From Candidatus Thorarchaeota archaeon (GTDB taxonomy: Archaea > Asgardarchaeota > Thorarchaeia > Thorarchaeales > Thorarchaeaceae): DNA of 64,000 nucleotides. Below, piece after piece: positions 17,133-25,753 of this stretch (its first letter is position 1; each line of letters opens with the position of its first letter). The notes beneath the pieces were generated by a model that was not told the DNA's origin, did no database searches, and was given only the letters and a program-made list of their open reading frames with translations. A program made the translations under genes and the position numbers. The DNA lies in the NCBI GenBank assembly GCA_020348985.1, contig CP070761.1, positions 947,713-1,011,712 of the forward strand, written 5' to 3'.

Positions 17133-17912
17133 CTATTTCTTGACTCTCTTCGCCCCTGCCTCTTTCAGGGCCTTGATGATTTTCTTGAGGCCTGCACCCT
17201 TGTCTTTTGACAGAGTCTTCTCTAGATAGGTACCTTGTACGACTATTGACGCGCCTGCCTCTACTGCTTTCGCTACGGACTCGGCATCGTTGAAGCCACC
17301 GCCAGTTACTACTGGAATGTCGGCAATCTCTGTGACGGCTGAAATCATTTCAACAGGCACGCCTCCACCCTCCGCCCCACTACCGGCTTCGAGATACACG
17401 AGCTTGAATCCAAGAAGCTCGGCCGCAAGAGCATACATGAGAGGAAGCCTAGGCTTGTCCCTTGGGAAGACCTTCGCATCACCTACCCACGCAGCTGTCT
17501 TGCCCGGAGATATCAGGAGATAACCCATCGAAATCGGTTCGATCCCCATGAGTTTCACGTTGGCCGCAGCCAGTGCCTGGGCCCCAATAATCCAATACGG
17601 GTTTGTGCTGTTCAAAAGACTCATGAAGAACATCGCATCCGCATGCTTTGAGACCCCTGAGATGTTCCCAGGAAACAGGATTGTCGGAATCTCAACTGCA
17701 TCAGATATCGCCTTGACTGCATCATCGATGATTCCAAATGCCGTACTACCTCCAATCCTGATTGCATCCGTACCTGCGTCCTCAGCAAGCTTTGCCATCT
17801 CAGCACAGGATCCCGGGGTAACCTTGAATGGATCGGGATCTAGTAGGCTGAAGTGGAGCGCTCCTTCACGTTCCAGTTTCTCAGCAATGTAGCTCCATAC
17901 TTTGCCGGTCAT
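17133..17912 (-). CDS. Geranylgeranylglyceryl phosphate synthase
   Basis: Joins geranylgeranyl diphosphate to sn-glycerol-1-phosphate, the first committed step of archaeal ether lipids. A TIM-barrel with HFSLLDPDPFK, IRIGGSTAFG, ILFPGN, the YLEAGSGA segment, VVTGGGFND and VVQGTYLEK phosphate-binding loops. ATG 17912 (259 residues) has a GTGGAG eight bases upstream; an in-frame TTG at 17939 is the alternative. This gene firmly indicates archaeal lipids. An ICMT-like methyltransferase is immediately upstream. Confidence 0.94.
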   Translation of the reverse strand: MTGKVWSYIAEKLEREGALHFSLLDPDPFKVTPGSCAEMAKLAEDAGTDAIRIGGSTAFGIIDDAVKAISDAVEIPTILFPGNISGVSKHADAMFFMSLLNSTNPYWIIGAQALAAANVKLMGIEPISMGYLLISPGKTAAWVGDAKVFPRDKPRLPLMYALAAELLGFKLVYLEAGSGAEGGGVPVEMISAVTEIADIPVVTGGGFNDAESVAKAVEAGASIVVQGTYLEKTLSKDKGAGLKKIIKALKEAGAKRVKK

Positions 17913-17972
17913 CGTCTTGTCTCCACGAGGTACAACCAACTCGAGTTGACACTCTTTTTACGGTTTTGGTGT

Positions 17973-18608
17973 TTAGCCTCTTCTGCTCTTGAATCGGGGG
18001 AAGAACATTCCTGTGTTGTTGATGTAGGTTCTGTATTCCTCCCCGAAGTGCTCTATTAGATGCAACTCTTCTTTCTTTGCTATCACGTAGTACCCTGGAA
18101 TTCCTATGATTAGACACAAGCTGAGAGGAGACGGAATCATCATGATGAGCCCGATGAAGGACAGCAAGTATGATGTATATGAGGGATGACGCACCTTCGA
18201 ATAGGGCCCGATTGTGACGATTTTGTGTTCTTCACTCATCGACCAAGACGCGGCCATCTCCTTGCGCACATACCTCGACCACATGTGAAGGAAAATTCCG
18301 GTGGATAGAAGCACAAGGCCGATGACCCATAGTGGAGTGAAGGAATAGAGCCAGTCCCAGCTGTACGTGGAAAGAATCTGAATTTCAACAAGAACCCAAT
18401 CCAGTACTATCATTAGGACGAGACCAAATGACAGTAGTGTGGCAATTGAAGCAGCCGCCAATGCATTTCCAGGAACCCGAACTCCAGTATCAATCTCTCG
18501 TTGAACTCTGCGGACACTATGTTTCCTCAAATCCATGTTCAAATGTAACAAAACATCGACCAAAGCAAGAAAGCCAACGGTAGGGCCTGCCAAGCTTATG
18601 TCGACCAT
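17973..18608 (-). CDS. Isoprenylcysteine methyltransferase-like membrane protein
   Basis: 211 residues with four to five membrane segments and the ICMT/PEMT-family C-terminal signature: GPYSKVRHPSYTSYLL, then a late EELHLIEHFGEEYRTYINNT. These build the SAM and lipid pocket. Eukaryotic ICMT methylates prenylated cysteines of small GTPases, but most prokaryotic members act on unknown substrates. It is followed by the GGGP synthase gene 61 bp downstream, suggesting a lipid-related role. Confidence 0.8.
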   Translation of the reverse strand: MVDISLAGPTVGFLALVDVLLHLNMDLRKHSVRRVQREIDTGVRVPGNALAAASIATLLSFGLVLMIVLDWVLVEIQILSTYSWDWLYSFTPLWVIGLVLLSTGIFLHMWSRYVRKEMAASWSMSEEHKIVTIGPYSKVRHPSYTSYLLSFIGLIMMIPSPLSLCLIIGIPGYYVIAKKEELHLIEHFGEEYRTYINNTGMFFPRFKSRRG

Positions 18609-18702
18609 AGGTGTTCGTAGGTAATTCCTCTTTTCTATCTTCGCAAGAGATTGCTTGATTCATATTGAATTTTATCAATTGCAAGCACGTCTTCGCTGAA
18701 GA

Positions 18703-19761
18703 GTGGTACACTTGGCACAAACTGTACTAGAGGTCAACAACTTGGAAGCATCAGTCCCGTTTGAGGACAGACCACAGAGGTGCTTTGGACCAGTATCGTT
18801 CTCTGTCTCGCAGGGAGAATGCCTTGGCATAATTGGAGAGCGCGAGAGCGGCAAATCTACTCTCCTTCTGGCAGCTCTGGGTCTTTTTGAGAGAGTTATG
18901 CATCTGAGGATTGCATCGATGCAAGCTGTGAGGACGACGCTCTGTCGAATCCTCCCTCCGACTGTAGTACCTTCTGCTGAGAAATGGGTTGGTTCTGTGA
19001 TAGGATCATCTACTTTCCATGGGGAGAGTCTTCTGGGAGAATACAAAGACCACTCGCAAAGAGACATAGCCTTCCTTCCAGAGAACAAATCAAGCAATGA
19101 AGAAGCTCAGCTCTTCCGCAGAGATGAGGATCTCGGCGAAACTTTGCGCAAAACACTCTCTGAAACATCTTTGAGGCTAATTGAGGTGCTTGGTCTTGAC
19201 CATCTTGTAACAAAGGCAAAGGAACAGACTATCCAGTCGCTCCTTCTGAAACCTAGTGAGGTGCGTTTGATTCGTATATTTGAGGCCTTGACAGACAAAC
19301 CAAGTCTGCTTGTCATCGATGAGCCTACTGATTCTCTTGGGACGACAGATCAAGCCAATCTGATTGATGCGCTGAAAGTTGCCAGAGAAGAGACTGGACT
19401 AGCCATGATCGTCGCGACTCAGGACGCGGGATTCTTGACCGAGCTTGCGGATCGAATTGCTGTTTTGTACACCGGGAGGATTGTGGAAATGGGAGAGAAG
19501 TCAGATGTGCTCTATCAGCCCACCCATCCATATGCCTCAGGTCTAATGGCCTGTAATCCGACAATCATGATGATTCAAATGAGGAGGGGAATTAGGAAGA
19601 GACTAAGAGGTGTTCCAGGCACTCTTCCAAATCCGTGGGATTTGCCGCCAGGCTGTGCCTTTCATCCTCGGTGCAGCGAGATGGTAGAAGAGTGCAGAGT
19701 AAGCACTCCAGAAATCGATGAAAAGACGGTTGGACACTGGATAGCATGTCATCAACGATAG
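18703..19761 (+). CDS. Oligopeptide-type ABC ATPase with degenerate signature
   Basis: 352 residues, resembling DppD/OppF. Walker A is GERESGKST (near 43-51), Walker B LLVIDEPTD, and the C-terminal oligopeptide-type domain ends with CAFHPRCSEMVEECR. The ABC signature expected before Walker B (LSGGQ-like) is not there; the position reads LLLKPSEVRLIR. The region between Walker A and Walker B is also expanded and poorly conserved. It may be a non-canonical subunit or a decaying paralogue. No permease is adjacent. A second ATPase of this type begins at the far end of the window. Start is GTG 18703. Confidence 0.8.
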   Translation: MVHLAQTVLEVNNLEASVPFEDRPQRCFGPVSFSVSQGECLGIIGERESGKSTLLLAALGLFERVMHLRIASMQAVRTTLCRILPPTVVPSAEKWVGSVIGSSTFHGESLLGEYKDHSQRDIAFLPENKSSNEEAQLFRRDEDLGETLRKTLSETSLRLIEVLGLDHLVTKAKEQTIQSLLLKPSEVRLIRIFEALTDKPSLLVIDEPTDSLGTTDQANLIDALKVAREETGLAMIVATQDAGFLTELADRIAVLYTGRIVEMGEKSDVLYQPTHPYASGLMACNPTIMMIQMRRGIRKRLRGVPGTLPNPWDLPPGCAFHPRCSEMVEECRVSTPEIDEKTVGHWIACHQR

Positions 19762-19894
19762 ATTATTGCGCACGATAGATACCTAACACTCCCATTCTTC
19801 TACGTACGGCCATCCATAACGCTTTATTAATCATCAATAGGTGGCGCGTTCAGACACAAATAACATTCATGGGCTAGATGGAGAAAACAAAAGA

Positions 19895-20539
19895 ATGAGC
19901 AAGAAACGAAGTTCAGAATCGGATACCGAACTAACCGTGGCGATACTAGCTGGAGGAGATTCCAAGAGATTCAGATCCGAAAAAGCTCTTGCCACCTTCC
20001 ACGGGAGACCCTTGCTGACGCATATGATGGATGTCGCAAAGATGCTCTCTCAGAACACACTTGTTGTGACATCTGACGATTCACAGCAGGAACTACTTCA
20101 GGATTTGGCAGTGGATGCAAGGCTGGTGACCGATCCTGATGACGCACCCAAGGCGGCCATTACAGGTGCATTGACGGCATTTGAGTTCACGGAAACAAAA
20201 TATACGCTTCTCCTGCCAGTGGACACACCATTGGCCAAACATTCCTTGCTGCAGGTCTTGTACGAGCTTTGCCCGGGCCATGGTGCCGTTGTACCCACCT
20301 GGCCTTCTGGCCATATTGAGCCACTGCACTCCGTCTATCACGCCGAGCATGCCTATGAGAGAGGGCTGAAAGTGGTTGAAGACGGACAAATGAAAATGCG
20401 TCATCTCATAGATTCGATGACAAATGTTTTGGGCGTTTCTACTACTGTGCTCAGCAACTTCGATCCCCAGCTTGATTCCTTTTGCAACATCAACACTGAG
20501 AAGGAACTCCGAGACCTTGAGAAAAAGACACAGAGATAG
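19895..20539 (+). CDS. mobA: Molybdenum cofactor guanylyltransferase-like protein
   Basis: A MobA-like nucleotidyltransferase that would attach GMP to molybdopterin. The Rossmann-type start AILAGGDSKRFRSEKAL carries the GGxSxRxGxxK-like nucleotide site; LPVDTPLA holds the Mg-binding Asp, and FCNINTEKEL is the typical end. ATG 19895 gives 214 residues; an in-frame GTG at 19841 gives 232. It is convergent with hypD. A homologous role in NTP-transfer for other cofactors is possible. Confidence 0.82.
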   Translation: MSKKRSSESDTELTVAILAGGDSKRFRSEKALATFHGRPLLTHMMDVAKMLSQNTLVVTSDDSQQELLQDLAVDARLVTDPDDAPKAAITGALTAFEFTETKYTLLLPVDTPLAKHSLLQVLYELCPGHGAVVPTWPSGHIEPLHSVYHAEHAYERGLKVVEDGQMKMRHLIDSMTNVLGVSTTVLSNFDPQLDSFCNINTEKELRDLEKKTQR

Positions 20540-20541
20540 TC

Positions 20542-21621
20542 CTACAAACCGCTCGCTTCGTGTCTAATCCGACAGGTGCCTTCATGCCCAACCATGCAGG
20601 GGCCATAGGGATCTTCAGGAGTACAGCGGGTCCCATATAGTGTGCATTCATGAGGCTCAGTCATTCCCAAGATGACCTCATGGCATTTACATCCAGGGAG
20701 TATGTCTATCGAGTCAATAGGTGGAAAATCAAATCGCTTCCGTGCATCATGATTTGAGAGTCCTTCTTTGATATAGAAGCCCGACTCTTTGATAATGCCA
20801 AGACCCCTCCACGGAGCGTCAGCCAAATCGAATGCCTCACGAAGAACTTCTTGCGCTTTTGGATTACCTTCAGGCCTTACAACTCGCGAATACTCGTTCT
20901 CGGCCGTTGCACGTCCCTCGTCGATCTGATTGAGAATCATGAGTACGCTTTGAAGGACATCCAAGGGCTCGAATCCAGCAGTGACACAGGGCACCTTGTA
21001 CTCCTTGGCAATGGGTATGAATGCATTCGTACCTATGATGGCGCTGACGTGTCCTGGTGTTATGAAGCCATCCACATTGAATCCATCGAGATTCACCAGC
21101 AACTCCATGGCAGGTGGGATAACCTTGAGCGAAGTTAGAATGGAGAAGTTTCCAGGTGGACTCCTAAGCAGCTCCACTGCCATTGTCGGCGCAGTAGTCT
21201 CAAAACCAACTCCAACAAACACTACTTCTCGACTTGGATTCAATCTAGCAATCTCAACGGCCTCAGCGACACCATATACAATCCGAACATCGGCTCCATT
21301 TGTACGTTCTTTGATGAGTGATGAGCTTGTTGACGGAACCCGCACCATGTCACCGAAGGTTGCAATCAAATGGCCTTGGCGAGCAAGCTCTATGGCCAAA
21401 TCGATGTCTTCTGCTGCACATACGCAAACGGGACAGCCGGGGCCAGCGACCAACTTGATGTTTTCGGGAAGAATAGACCGAATTCCATGGGTCGTGATTG
21501 TATCTTCGTGTGTACCGCACACGTGGACAATGCGGATTTCCCTTTCGGATGCCTTCAACGTAATCTCGTGTGCCAATGCTCTTGCATATCGAGGATCACG
21601 AAAGGATCCTTGGTCGAACAT
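20542..21621 (-). CDS. hypD: [NiFe]-hydrogenase maturation protein HypD
   Basis: Scaffold for assembling the Fe(CN)2CO unit of [NiFe] hydrogenases with HypC. 359 residues. C35 in HVCGTHED, the pair in GPGCPVCVC (63-66), the HVSAIIG motif, and a C-terminal four-cysteine region (CKCHEVILG and CTLYGTRC) that holds the [4Fe-4S] cluster are all present. No other hyp gene is next to it. It implies a hydrogenase elsewhere in the genome. Confidence 0.95.
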   Translation of the reverse strand: MFDQGSFRDPRYARALAHEITLKASEREIRIVHVCGTHEDTITTHGIRSILPENIKLVAGPGCPVCVCAAEDIDLAIELARQGHLIATFGDMVRVPSTSSSLIKERTNGADVRIVYGVAEAVEIARLNPSREVVFVGVGFETTAPTMAVELLRSPPGNFSILTSLKVIPPAMELLVNLDGFNVDGFITPGHVSAIIGTNAFIPIAKEYKVPCVTAGFEPLDVLQSVLMILNQIDEGRATAENEYSRVVRPEGNPKAQEVLREAFDLADAPWRGLGIIKESGFYIKEGLSNHDARKRFDFPPIDSIDILPGCKCHEVILGMTEPHECTLYGTRCTPEDPYGPCMVGHEGTCRIRHEASGL

Positions 21622-21698
21622 GGTAAACAGTCTCTCCTTCGGATGTTACACTGTCAATAAAAGATGTGGCTTGTACCTGGTGATAGGAACCATATGTT

Positions 21699-22202
21699 TC
21701 AGGTTGACCTGAAGTCATCCAGGATGACCATCGCTTCGCCAATGGATATGGAGAGTTTACTTGCAAGTTCTCTGACACTGATGTTTGGGGCCTTAGGAAG
21801 AACCTTTGTTTTTGCGTACCCCGAGATGTTGGCAAAGAGAGGATTGCGCTTCACACTCTCAACAAGCACATCCCAAAACTGAGTGCCTTTGAAATCTCTG
21901 ATATCAAAATCAATTGTGACTGCTGGACGTTCAGGCAAAGAAAGGGTCTTCTTTGGCCCGTTGCCTTCGTCTTCTGTCTTGTCTGTTAATCGCCTCTGCC
22001 TCAATGCGGTGTCCCTTCCTAAAATCCCGGCGTGAACACAAGCAATAGTGTTCTGAGCTCGCAGCATTATAAGCCTTCGGGAGAGACGGACGTCACATTT
22101 GGACTTCGCGCTATCTGACTCAGAACAGGGACGACAACTTGCGCAAAAGCCTGATTTCGTCCTCGTAGGAAAGTTTAACAACGAAAGTTCAGGCAGCGTC
22201 AT
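21699..22202 (-). CDS. Cysteine-rich N-terminus plus C-terminal winged-helix-like protein
   Basis: 167 residues from ATG 22202. The frame is open farther upstream but would overlap the divergent DUF211 gene, so the shorter form is chosen. A cluster CASCRPC near residue 20, then a further Cys and basic residues, suggests metal binding. The C-terminal 80 residues contain RELASKLSISIGEAMVILDDF, resembling a helix-turn-helix. Function is not recognised. Its last codons sit in the inverted repeat TTCAGGT-TG-ACCTGAA. Confidence 0.55.
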   Translation of the reverse strand: MTLPELSLLNFPTRTKSGFCASCRPCSESDSAKSKCDVRLSRRLIMLRAQNTIACVHAGILGRDTALRQRRLTDKTEDEGNGPKKTLSLPERPAVTIDFDIRDFKGTQFWDVLVESVKRNPLFANISGYAKTKVLPKAPNISVRELASKLSISIGEAMVILDDFRST

Positions 22203-22242
22203 CTGTAACTTGACCCTTTGGTCGACTGGGGATTGAAACTTA

Positions 22243-22539
22243 TTGCCTGAAGGCATTAGAAGAATAGTCCTTGACGTTTTGAAACCACATACTCCAAGGC
22301 TGACTGATTTGGCCTTGATGGTATCACGCGCTGAACAAGTAATTGGAGTTAATATCAGCCTCAAAGAGGTTGATCAGAGCACCGAGTCAATCACAATCAC
22401 TCTTGAGGGTGACAATCTGCAGTACGAGATAATCAAGGAGATCCTCGAGCAAGCAGGTGCGGTCATACACTCGATTGACCAAGTTGTCGCCGGCAAAAGA
22501 TTTGTAGAGGAAGTAAATCTGCAGCCAGAGAATAGTTAG
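22243..22539 (+). CDS. DUF211 family small protein
   Basis: 98 residues. Matches the archaeal DUF211 ferredoxin-fold family: IRRIVLDVLKPHTPRL, then SITITLEGDNLQYEIIKEILEQAGAVIHSIDQVVAG. The family has no known biochemical role. The start is TTG 22243, about 15 bp after an A/T-rich AACTTATT, and no ATG is available. It is divergent from the cysteine-rich protein and convergent with the next gene (5 bp apart). Confidence 0.85.
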   Translation: MPEGIRRIVLDVLKPHTPRLTDLALMVSRAEQVIGVNISLKEVDQSTESITITLEGDNLQYEIIKEILEQAGAVIHSIDQVVAGKRFVEEVNLQPENS

Positions 22540-22544
22540 ATTCC

Positions 22545-23162
22545 TTATTTCCGACCTTCCAGCTCGGTAAGCAGTCGTCTACTCTCTTCCTCAATCATAC
22601 GTTTTACTAGTTTCAACAAGCCTTGCTCAAAAGCCGCTGGCACAATCTTGACAACTCTGCAAAGCTGATCCACTATCTTCTCAGCCAAGCTGTGCGCAGA
22701 AACCATGTTGCCCCGAACTATGCTACGGACGACTTCTTCGCCTACATTCCCTCTCACAACCGAGTCAATTACTCTGGCAATCGTGCCCTGAGGATCAACA
22801 TAGAAAGGAAGGTGATTCTTGTCGTGAAGGGTCTCAAACCCAATCTTGTCAACTATGCTCTCGGTGTACCATTCCAAGCTCGATTCTTTCATTCGCATCT
22901 TCGCTGCAAAATCAGTCTTTGTCAGAGGGTTGGGATGGCTCCAAGCATGTCTTATCACAATGAACAGGGCGGCGCCAAACAACGGATCGGCTTCGCGTGG
23001 AAGACCTTCTCGAGAAACATAACGACGAATCAGGTCCATGGCAAGAAATCTGTAACGTTCCTCAACCTTGTTCTCTGCGAAGAATTCGTATGCGTCGCGG
23101 ACCAAATCCACCAGCACCTGAGGGTTGACAGCAATGTCCATCTCTTCAGAACGATAGTCCAT
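22545..23162 (-). CDS. Hypothetical helical protein, possibly cyclin-like fold
   Basis: 205 residues, all helical by composition. The centre (LFGAALFIVIRHAWSHPNPL followed by TKTDFAAKMRMKESSLEWYT) resembles a TFIIB-type cyclin repeat with its YAACR-like helix and the following recognition helix, but no zinc ribbon is present. This resemblance is by eye only. A CATATAAC promoter element lies about 60 bp upstream in a 118-bp space. Confidence 0.55.
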   Translation of the reverse strand: MDYRSEEMDIAVNPQVLVDLVRDAYEFFAENKVEERYRFLAMDLIRRYVSREGLPREADPLFGAALFIVIRHAWSHPNPLTKTDFAAKMRMKESSLEWYTESIVDKIGFETLHDKNHLPFYVDPQGTIARVIDSVVRGNVGEEVVRSIVRGNMVSAHSLAEKIVDQLCRVVKIVPAAFEQGLLKLVKRMIEEESRRLLTELEGRK

Positions 23163-23280
23163 CTATGACATCCCTTCAGATTGCGAACCCAGCGCAACGT
23201 CCAGATGTCCCTGCGTGTGTTATATGTGTGTTGCAAGGGAAAGAGAGGTGAGCTCATTTCGCGCCCATAACTTGTGAGCA

Positions 23281-23901
23281 TTATCTAGCAACATATGTCT
23301 TCTCAAGTGCCCATCTTAGGGTCCTCTGGATTTCTGCAAGCCTCTCTTCATCACCGAAATTCTTGATGATGATACCTTGAAGTATGCCATCCTCCGCCTT
23401 GACCTCGAAGTCGAAAGCCTGATCCCAGCCAATCTCTCCATTCTCAACTCTGTGCCGATCCTCTTTCTGGAAGTTCCCGAGAATTCGTTCGACAAAGAAC
23501 CTAGCGAAAGCGCCCATCTTGATGTCATAAAGCGCGTGGTCGGCAGGCATCACTCTAAGATCTGGACCCTCAACATAGACCGTGGCCAAGTCAAGATCTC
23601 TCTCCTTGTTTAGAATGACAATCTCAGTAGGGACTTCTCTTGCCATCGCCTGCTCTGCTTCCTCTCGATCTGCTTCGTCCTCGACTGGAGAAGTCCCTAG
23701 AGCAGCCTCAGCGGTTGTGAAGCTACTTGTTCCAATCATTGAGTTCAGGGCATTGATGTACGCTTGCAGCTTCTCGATTCTCTCATTGAGCTCTTCAAGT
23801 TCTTCCTCTAGCTCCCTCCTGAGAGCCAAGAGAATTCGAATCTGTGGGTCTTCCAAAATCCACACCGTTTTACACGAGTCAGGCTTACACTGATGCTCCA
23901 T
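23281..23901 (-). CDS. Archaeal conserved coiled-coil protein, unknown function
   Basis: 206 residues from ATG 23901. The N-terminus has two cysteines (CKPDSC), then a heptad-rich coiled coil (about 25-60), an acidic linker and a C-terminal alpha/beta domain of about 110 residues (VYVEGPDLRVMPADHALYDIK, FFVERILGNFQKED). A CTTATAATACA promoter at about 23921-23930 is too close to ATG 23916 and fits a leaderless start at 23901. I have the impression of a widespread archaeal family but cannot name it. Confidence 0.65.
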   Translation of the reverse strand: MEHQCKPDSCKTVWILEDPQIRILLALRRELEEELEELNERIEKLQAYINALNSMIGTSSFTTAEAALGTSPVEDEADREEAEQAMAREVPTEIVILNKERDLDLATVYVEGPDLRVMPADHALYDIKMGAFARFFVERILGNFQKEDRHRVENGEIGWDQAFDFEVKAEDGILQGIIIKNFGDEERLAEIQRTLRWALEKTYVAR

Positions 23902-23967
23902 TTCTATAATACGCATTGTATTATAAGAAGACCTAGTGCTCTCAATTTTCGGGTAAATAGAGGTCGG

Positions 23968-24186
23968 TTACTCTTCCTGAACAGAAATCGCGAAATCCGG
24001 ACAGTGTATTTCACACAGTCCGCACACTCGGCAAGCTTCCAAATCAACAACTACTGGGAGGAAGAATCCGCGCTCGTCTACCACTTCTGCTTTCTCGAGA
24101 ACTCCGTGAGGACAAACTGAAATGCAGATGTGGCAACCCTTGCATAATCTGGGGTCAACATTGATCTGCTTCGCTTTCTTGGCCAT
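23968..24186 (-). CDS. Two-[4Fe-4S] ferredoxin
   Basis: 72 residues with CKGCHICISVCP and CRVCGLCEIHCP, two complete CX2CX2CX3CP sites. This is the form of the delta subunit of 2-oxoacid:ferredoxin oxidoreductases (KorD/PorD-like), but no alpha, beta or gamma subunits are adjacent. A free electron carrier is equally possible. Confidence 0.9.
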   Translation of the reverse strand: MAKKAKQINVDPRLCKGCHICISVCPHGVLEKAEVVDERGFFLPVVVDLEACRVCGLCEIHCPDFAISVQEE

Positions 24187-24286
24187 TTGGGAGCTCTCCG
24201 TTCCGAGCGACCAAGCTAGTGAGTTATAACGGTTCTTGTCCGTTCATGAGAGCGGCGGTTAAATAGTCCAGGCCCACAAATGAGAA

Positions 24287-25036
24287 GTGAGGATGGGTGT
24301 CCACCTTTTGAAACAGTTCTTCGTCTTCCCTTGCCCAAAGTGTAAGAATTTCACCAATGCTCCAGTGCGACAGAAGCGTCGTCGCTGTAGCTTTTGTGGC
24401 CACATGATAGACGTATCAAAAGCCAACTGTGCTCTCTTTGAAAGTCCAGACGAAGCAACAGAGGCAGTCAAGTTGTTCAACGCAGCCCAGGGTGGAGAGG
24501 AGTTTCAGAAGGCAGTAGAGAGGTCAAGGGAAAGAGTATTGTCCCTAGTTCCGGATAAACGTCTAGGTCCTAATGACATCTCAGGTGAAGAGTCAATGCA
24601 ATTCCCGTCGGGCAAGGGGAAGAGACTGATGATGCTGCTTGAGAAAGAGGCATCTGAGAAACCATGCTCGTTGGGCAGATTGGAAGAACTGTGCATAGAC
24701 TATCAACTTGATTGGGACTGGGTCGAAAGTCAATTGACGAAACTCTCGAATTGGGGTTCCGTGATTTTTCCGCGTCCTTGGAGTATTCAGTTGGTAAGCG
24801 AGCATAAAAAGAAGAGGAGCAAGCTGAGCGAAGAACAGGATGTATCAGGAGCAATTGTGGAACTACTTAGAGAACTTGGAGGATCTGCTGACTACGACTC
24901 TATTGTGGGTCACTTTCTGACATTGGGTGTTGCTGAGAGTGCTGTCGAGGCATCTCTAAACAAGCTTGCGAAGACCCATCAGGTCTATCAACCGAACCCG
25001 GGAATCATGAGTCTTCTTCCGGATGAACTCGATTGA
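24287..25036 (+). CDS. Zinc-ribbon and winged-helix protein (DUF1922-like)
   Basis: 249 residues. The N-terminus is a zinc ribbon, FPCPKCKNFTNAP ... RRCSFCGH. The middle is predicted helical. The C-terminal 70 residues (AIVELLRELGGSADYDSIVGHF, then a second helix and a hairpin) resemble the winged helix that ends MCM helicases and related archaeal regulators. GTG 24287 and ATG 24293 are both possible starts, 25-35 bp after a GGTTAAATAG promoter element. A transcription- or replication-linked role is inference. Confidence 0.7.
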   Translation: MRMGVHLLKQFFVFPCPKCKNFTNAPVRQKRRRCSFCGHMIDVSKANCALFESPDEATEAVKLFNAAQGGEEFQKAVERSRERVLSLVPDKRLGPNDISGEESMQFPSGKGKRLMMLLEKEASEKPCSLGRLEELCIDYQLDWDWVESQLTKLSNWGSVIFPRPWSIQLVSEHKKKRSKLSEEQDVSGAIVELLRELGGSADYDSIVGHFLTLGVAESAVEASLNKLAKTHQVYQPNPGIMSLLPDELD

Positions 25037-25063
25037 CTCTTTAGAGCTCACACTGTATGGTTA

Positions 25064-25462
25064 GTGACTGGAATGCCGATTGTGGAGCTAGTAGCGAAGA
25101 AGGTCATCGAGAGCAACCCTGACATAGGGTTAGGAGTTGTAGATATGATTGTGCTTCTGTGGCTCTACACGAATCCCTATTCAAGCCACCGAAGACAGCT
25201 CAGTAGCATGAAGAACATTCTGAAGATGACAGAGACTCTACAGAATGCAGGGGGAAAGATTGAGGTCACCGAAGATGAGTTGACACAAATCGTATTGGCC
25301 AGTCTCGGTCGACTCAAAGACAACGGTCTGGTTTACATTCGTTCAGCGGGAATCCACTTCGTCAAGGGCACACTGAGTGAGAAAGGCGTGAACTTGGTTG
25401 AGAAATCAATTGGAACGCCAGTTCTTAGGCGTATCACTGCTGAATTCGGCGACAATCCATAG
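25064..25462 (+). CDS. Winged-helix-like hypothetical protein
   Basis: 132 residues, from GTG 25064 or ATG 25073. A helical N-terminal half is followed by VLASLGRLKDNGLVYIRSAG, which looks like a recognition helix and wing. No ligand domain. It follows the zinc-ribbon protein after 27 bp on the same strand and may be co-transcribed. Function unknown. Confidence 0.6.
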   Translation: MTGMPIVELVAKKVIESNPDIGLGVVDMIVLLWLYTNPYSSHRRQLSSMKNILKMTETLQNAGGKIEVTEDELTQIVLASLGRLKDNGLVYIRSAGIHFVKGTLSEKGVNLVEKSIGTPVLRRITAEFGDNP

Positions 25463-25753
25463 AATGCCTCTCAATCACGTTGAGAAGAGGAGTCTCAGAA
25501 TAGGAGAGATCTAGGACTACAGAACCCAATGTTTAAATGGTAAAGCGTTTCGAGAGCGGCCGTCGCTCTCTGAAAGCGACTGTTTCAGAATAGAAGGAAG
25601 CAGTGCAAGCCTCTAGTTCTGCTCGCGAGAACGGCTTGTATACGTGTGCCGGAATTGCTCTGGAGTGGTCGTTTGAGACACAAATATGGCTGGTCACCTC
25701 TCAATCGAGAGAACGAGGGGCAGACTAAGTCAACGCACTGGAAGTGAGGCAGT
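25463..25753 (+). promoter_or_regulatory. Promoter and structured leader of the ribosomal protein operon
   Basis: A 291-bp space with no protein gene. TTTAAATGG at 25532-25540 is a good TATA box. Around and after the predicted transcript start lie hairpins: GAGAGCG/CGCTCTC (25552-25570), TGAAA/TTTCA (25571-25587), CAAGCC plus GTTCT with AGAAC plus GGCTTG (25606-25638, with a four-base bulge on one side), and CTCTC/GAGAG (25698-25711). The leader would be about 190 nt. It could be an autoregulatory site for a ribosomal protein or a separate small RNA. Confidence 0.5.

Noticed and set aside
21697..21712. Perfect inverted repeat TTCAGGT-TG-ACCTGAA
   Set aside because: A 7-bp repeat of this kind is expected a few times by chance in 64 kb, it lies across a stop codon, and nothing links it to a regulator.
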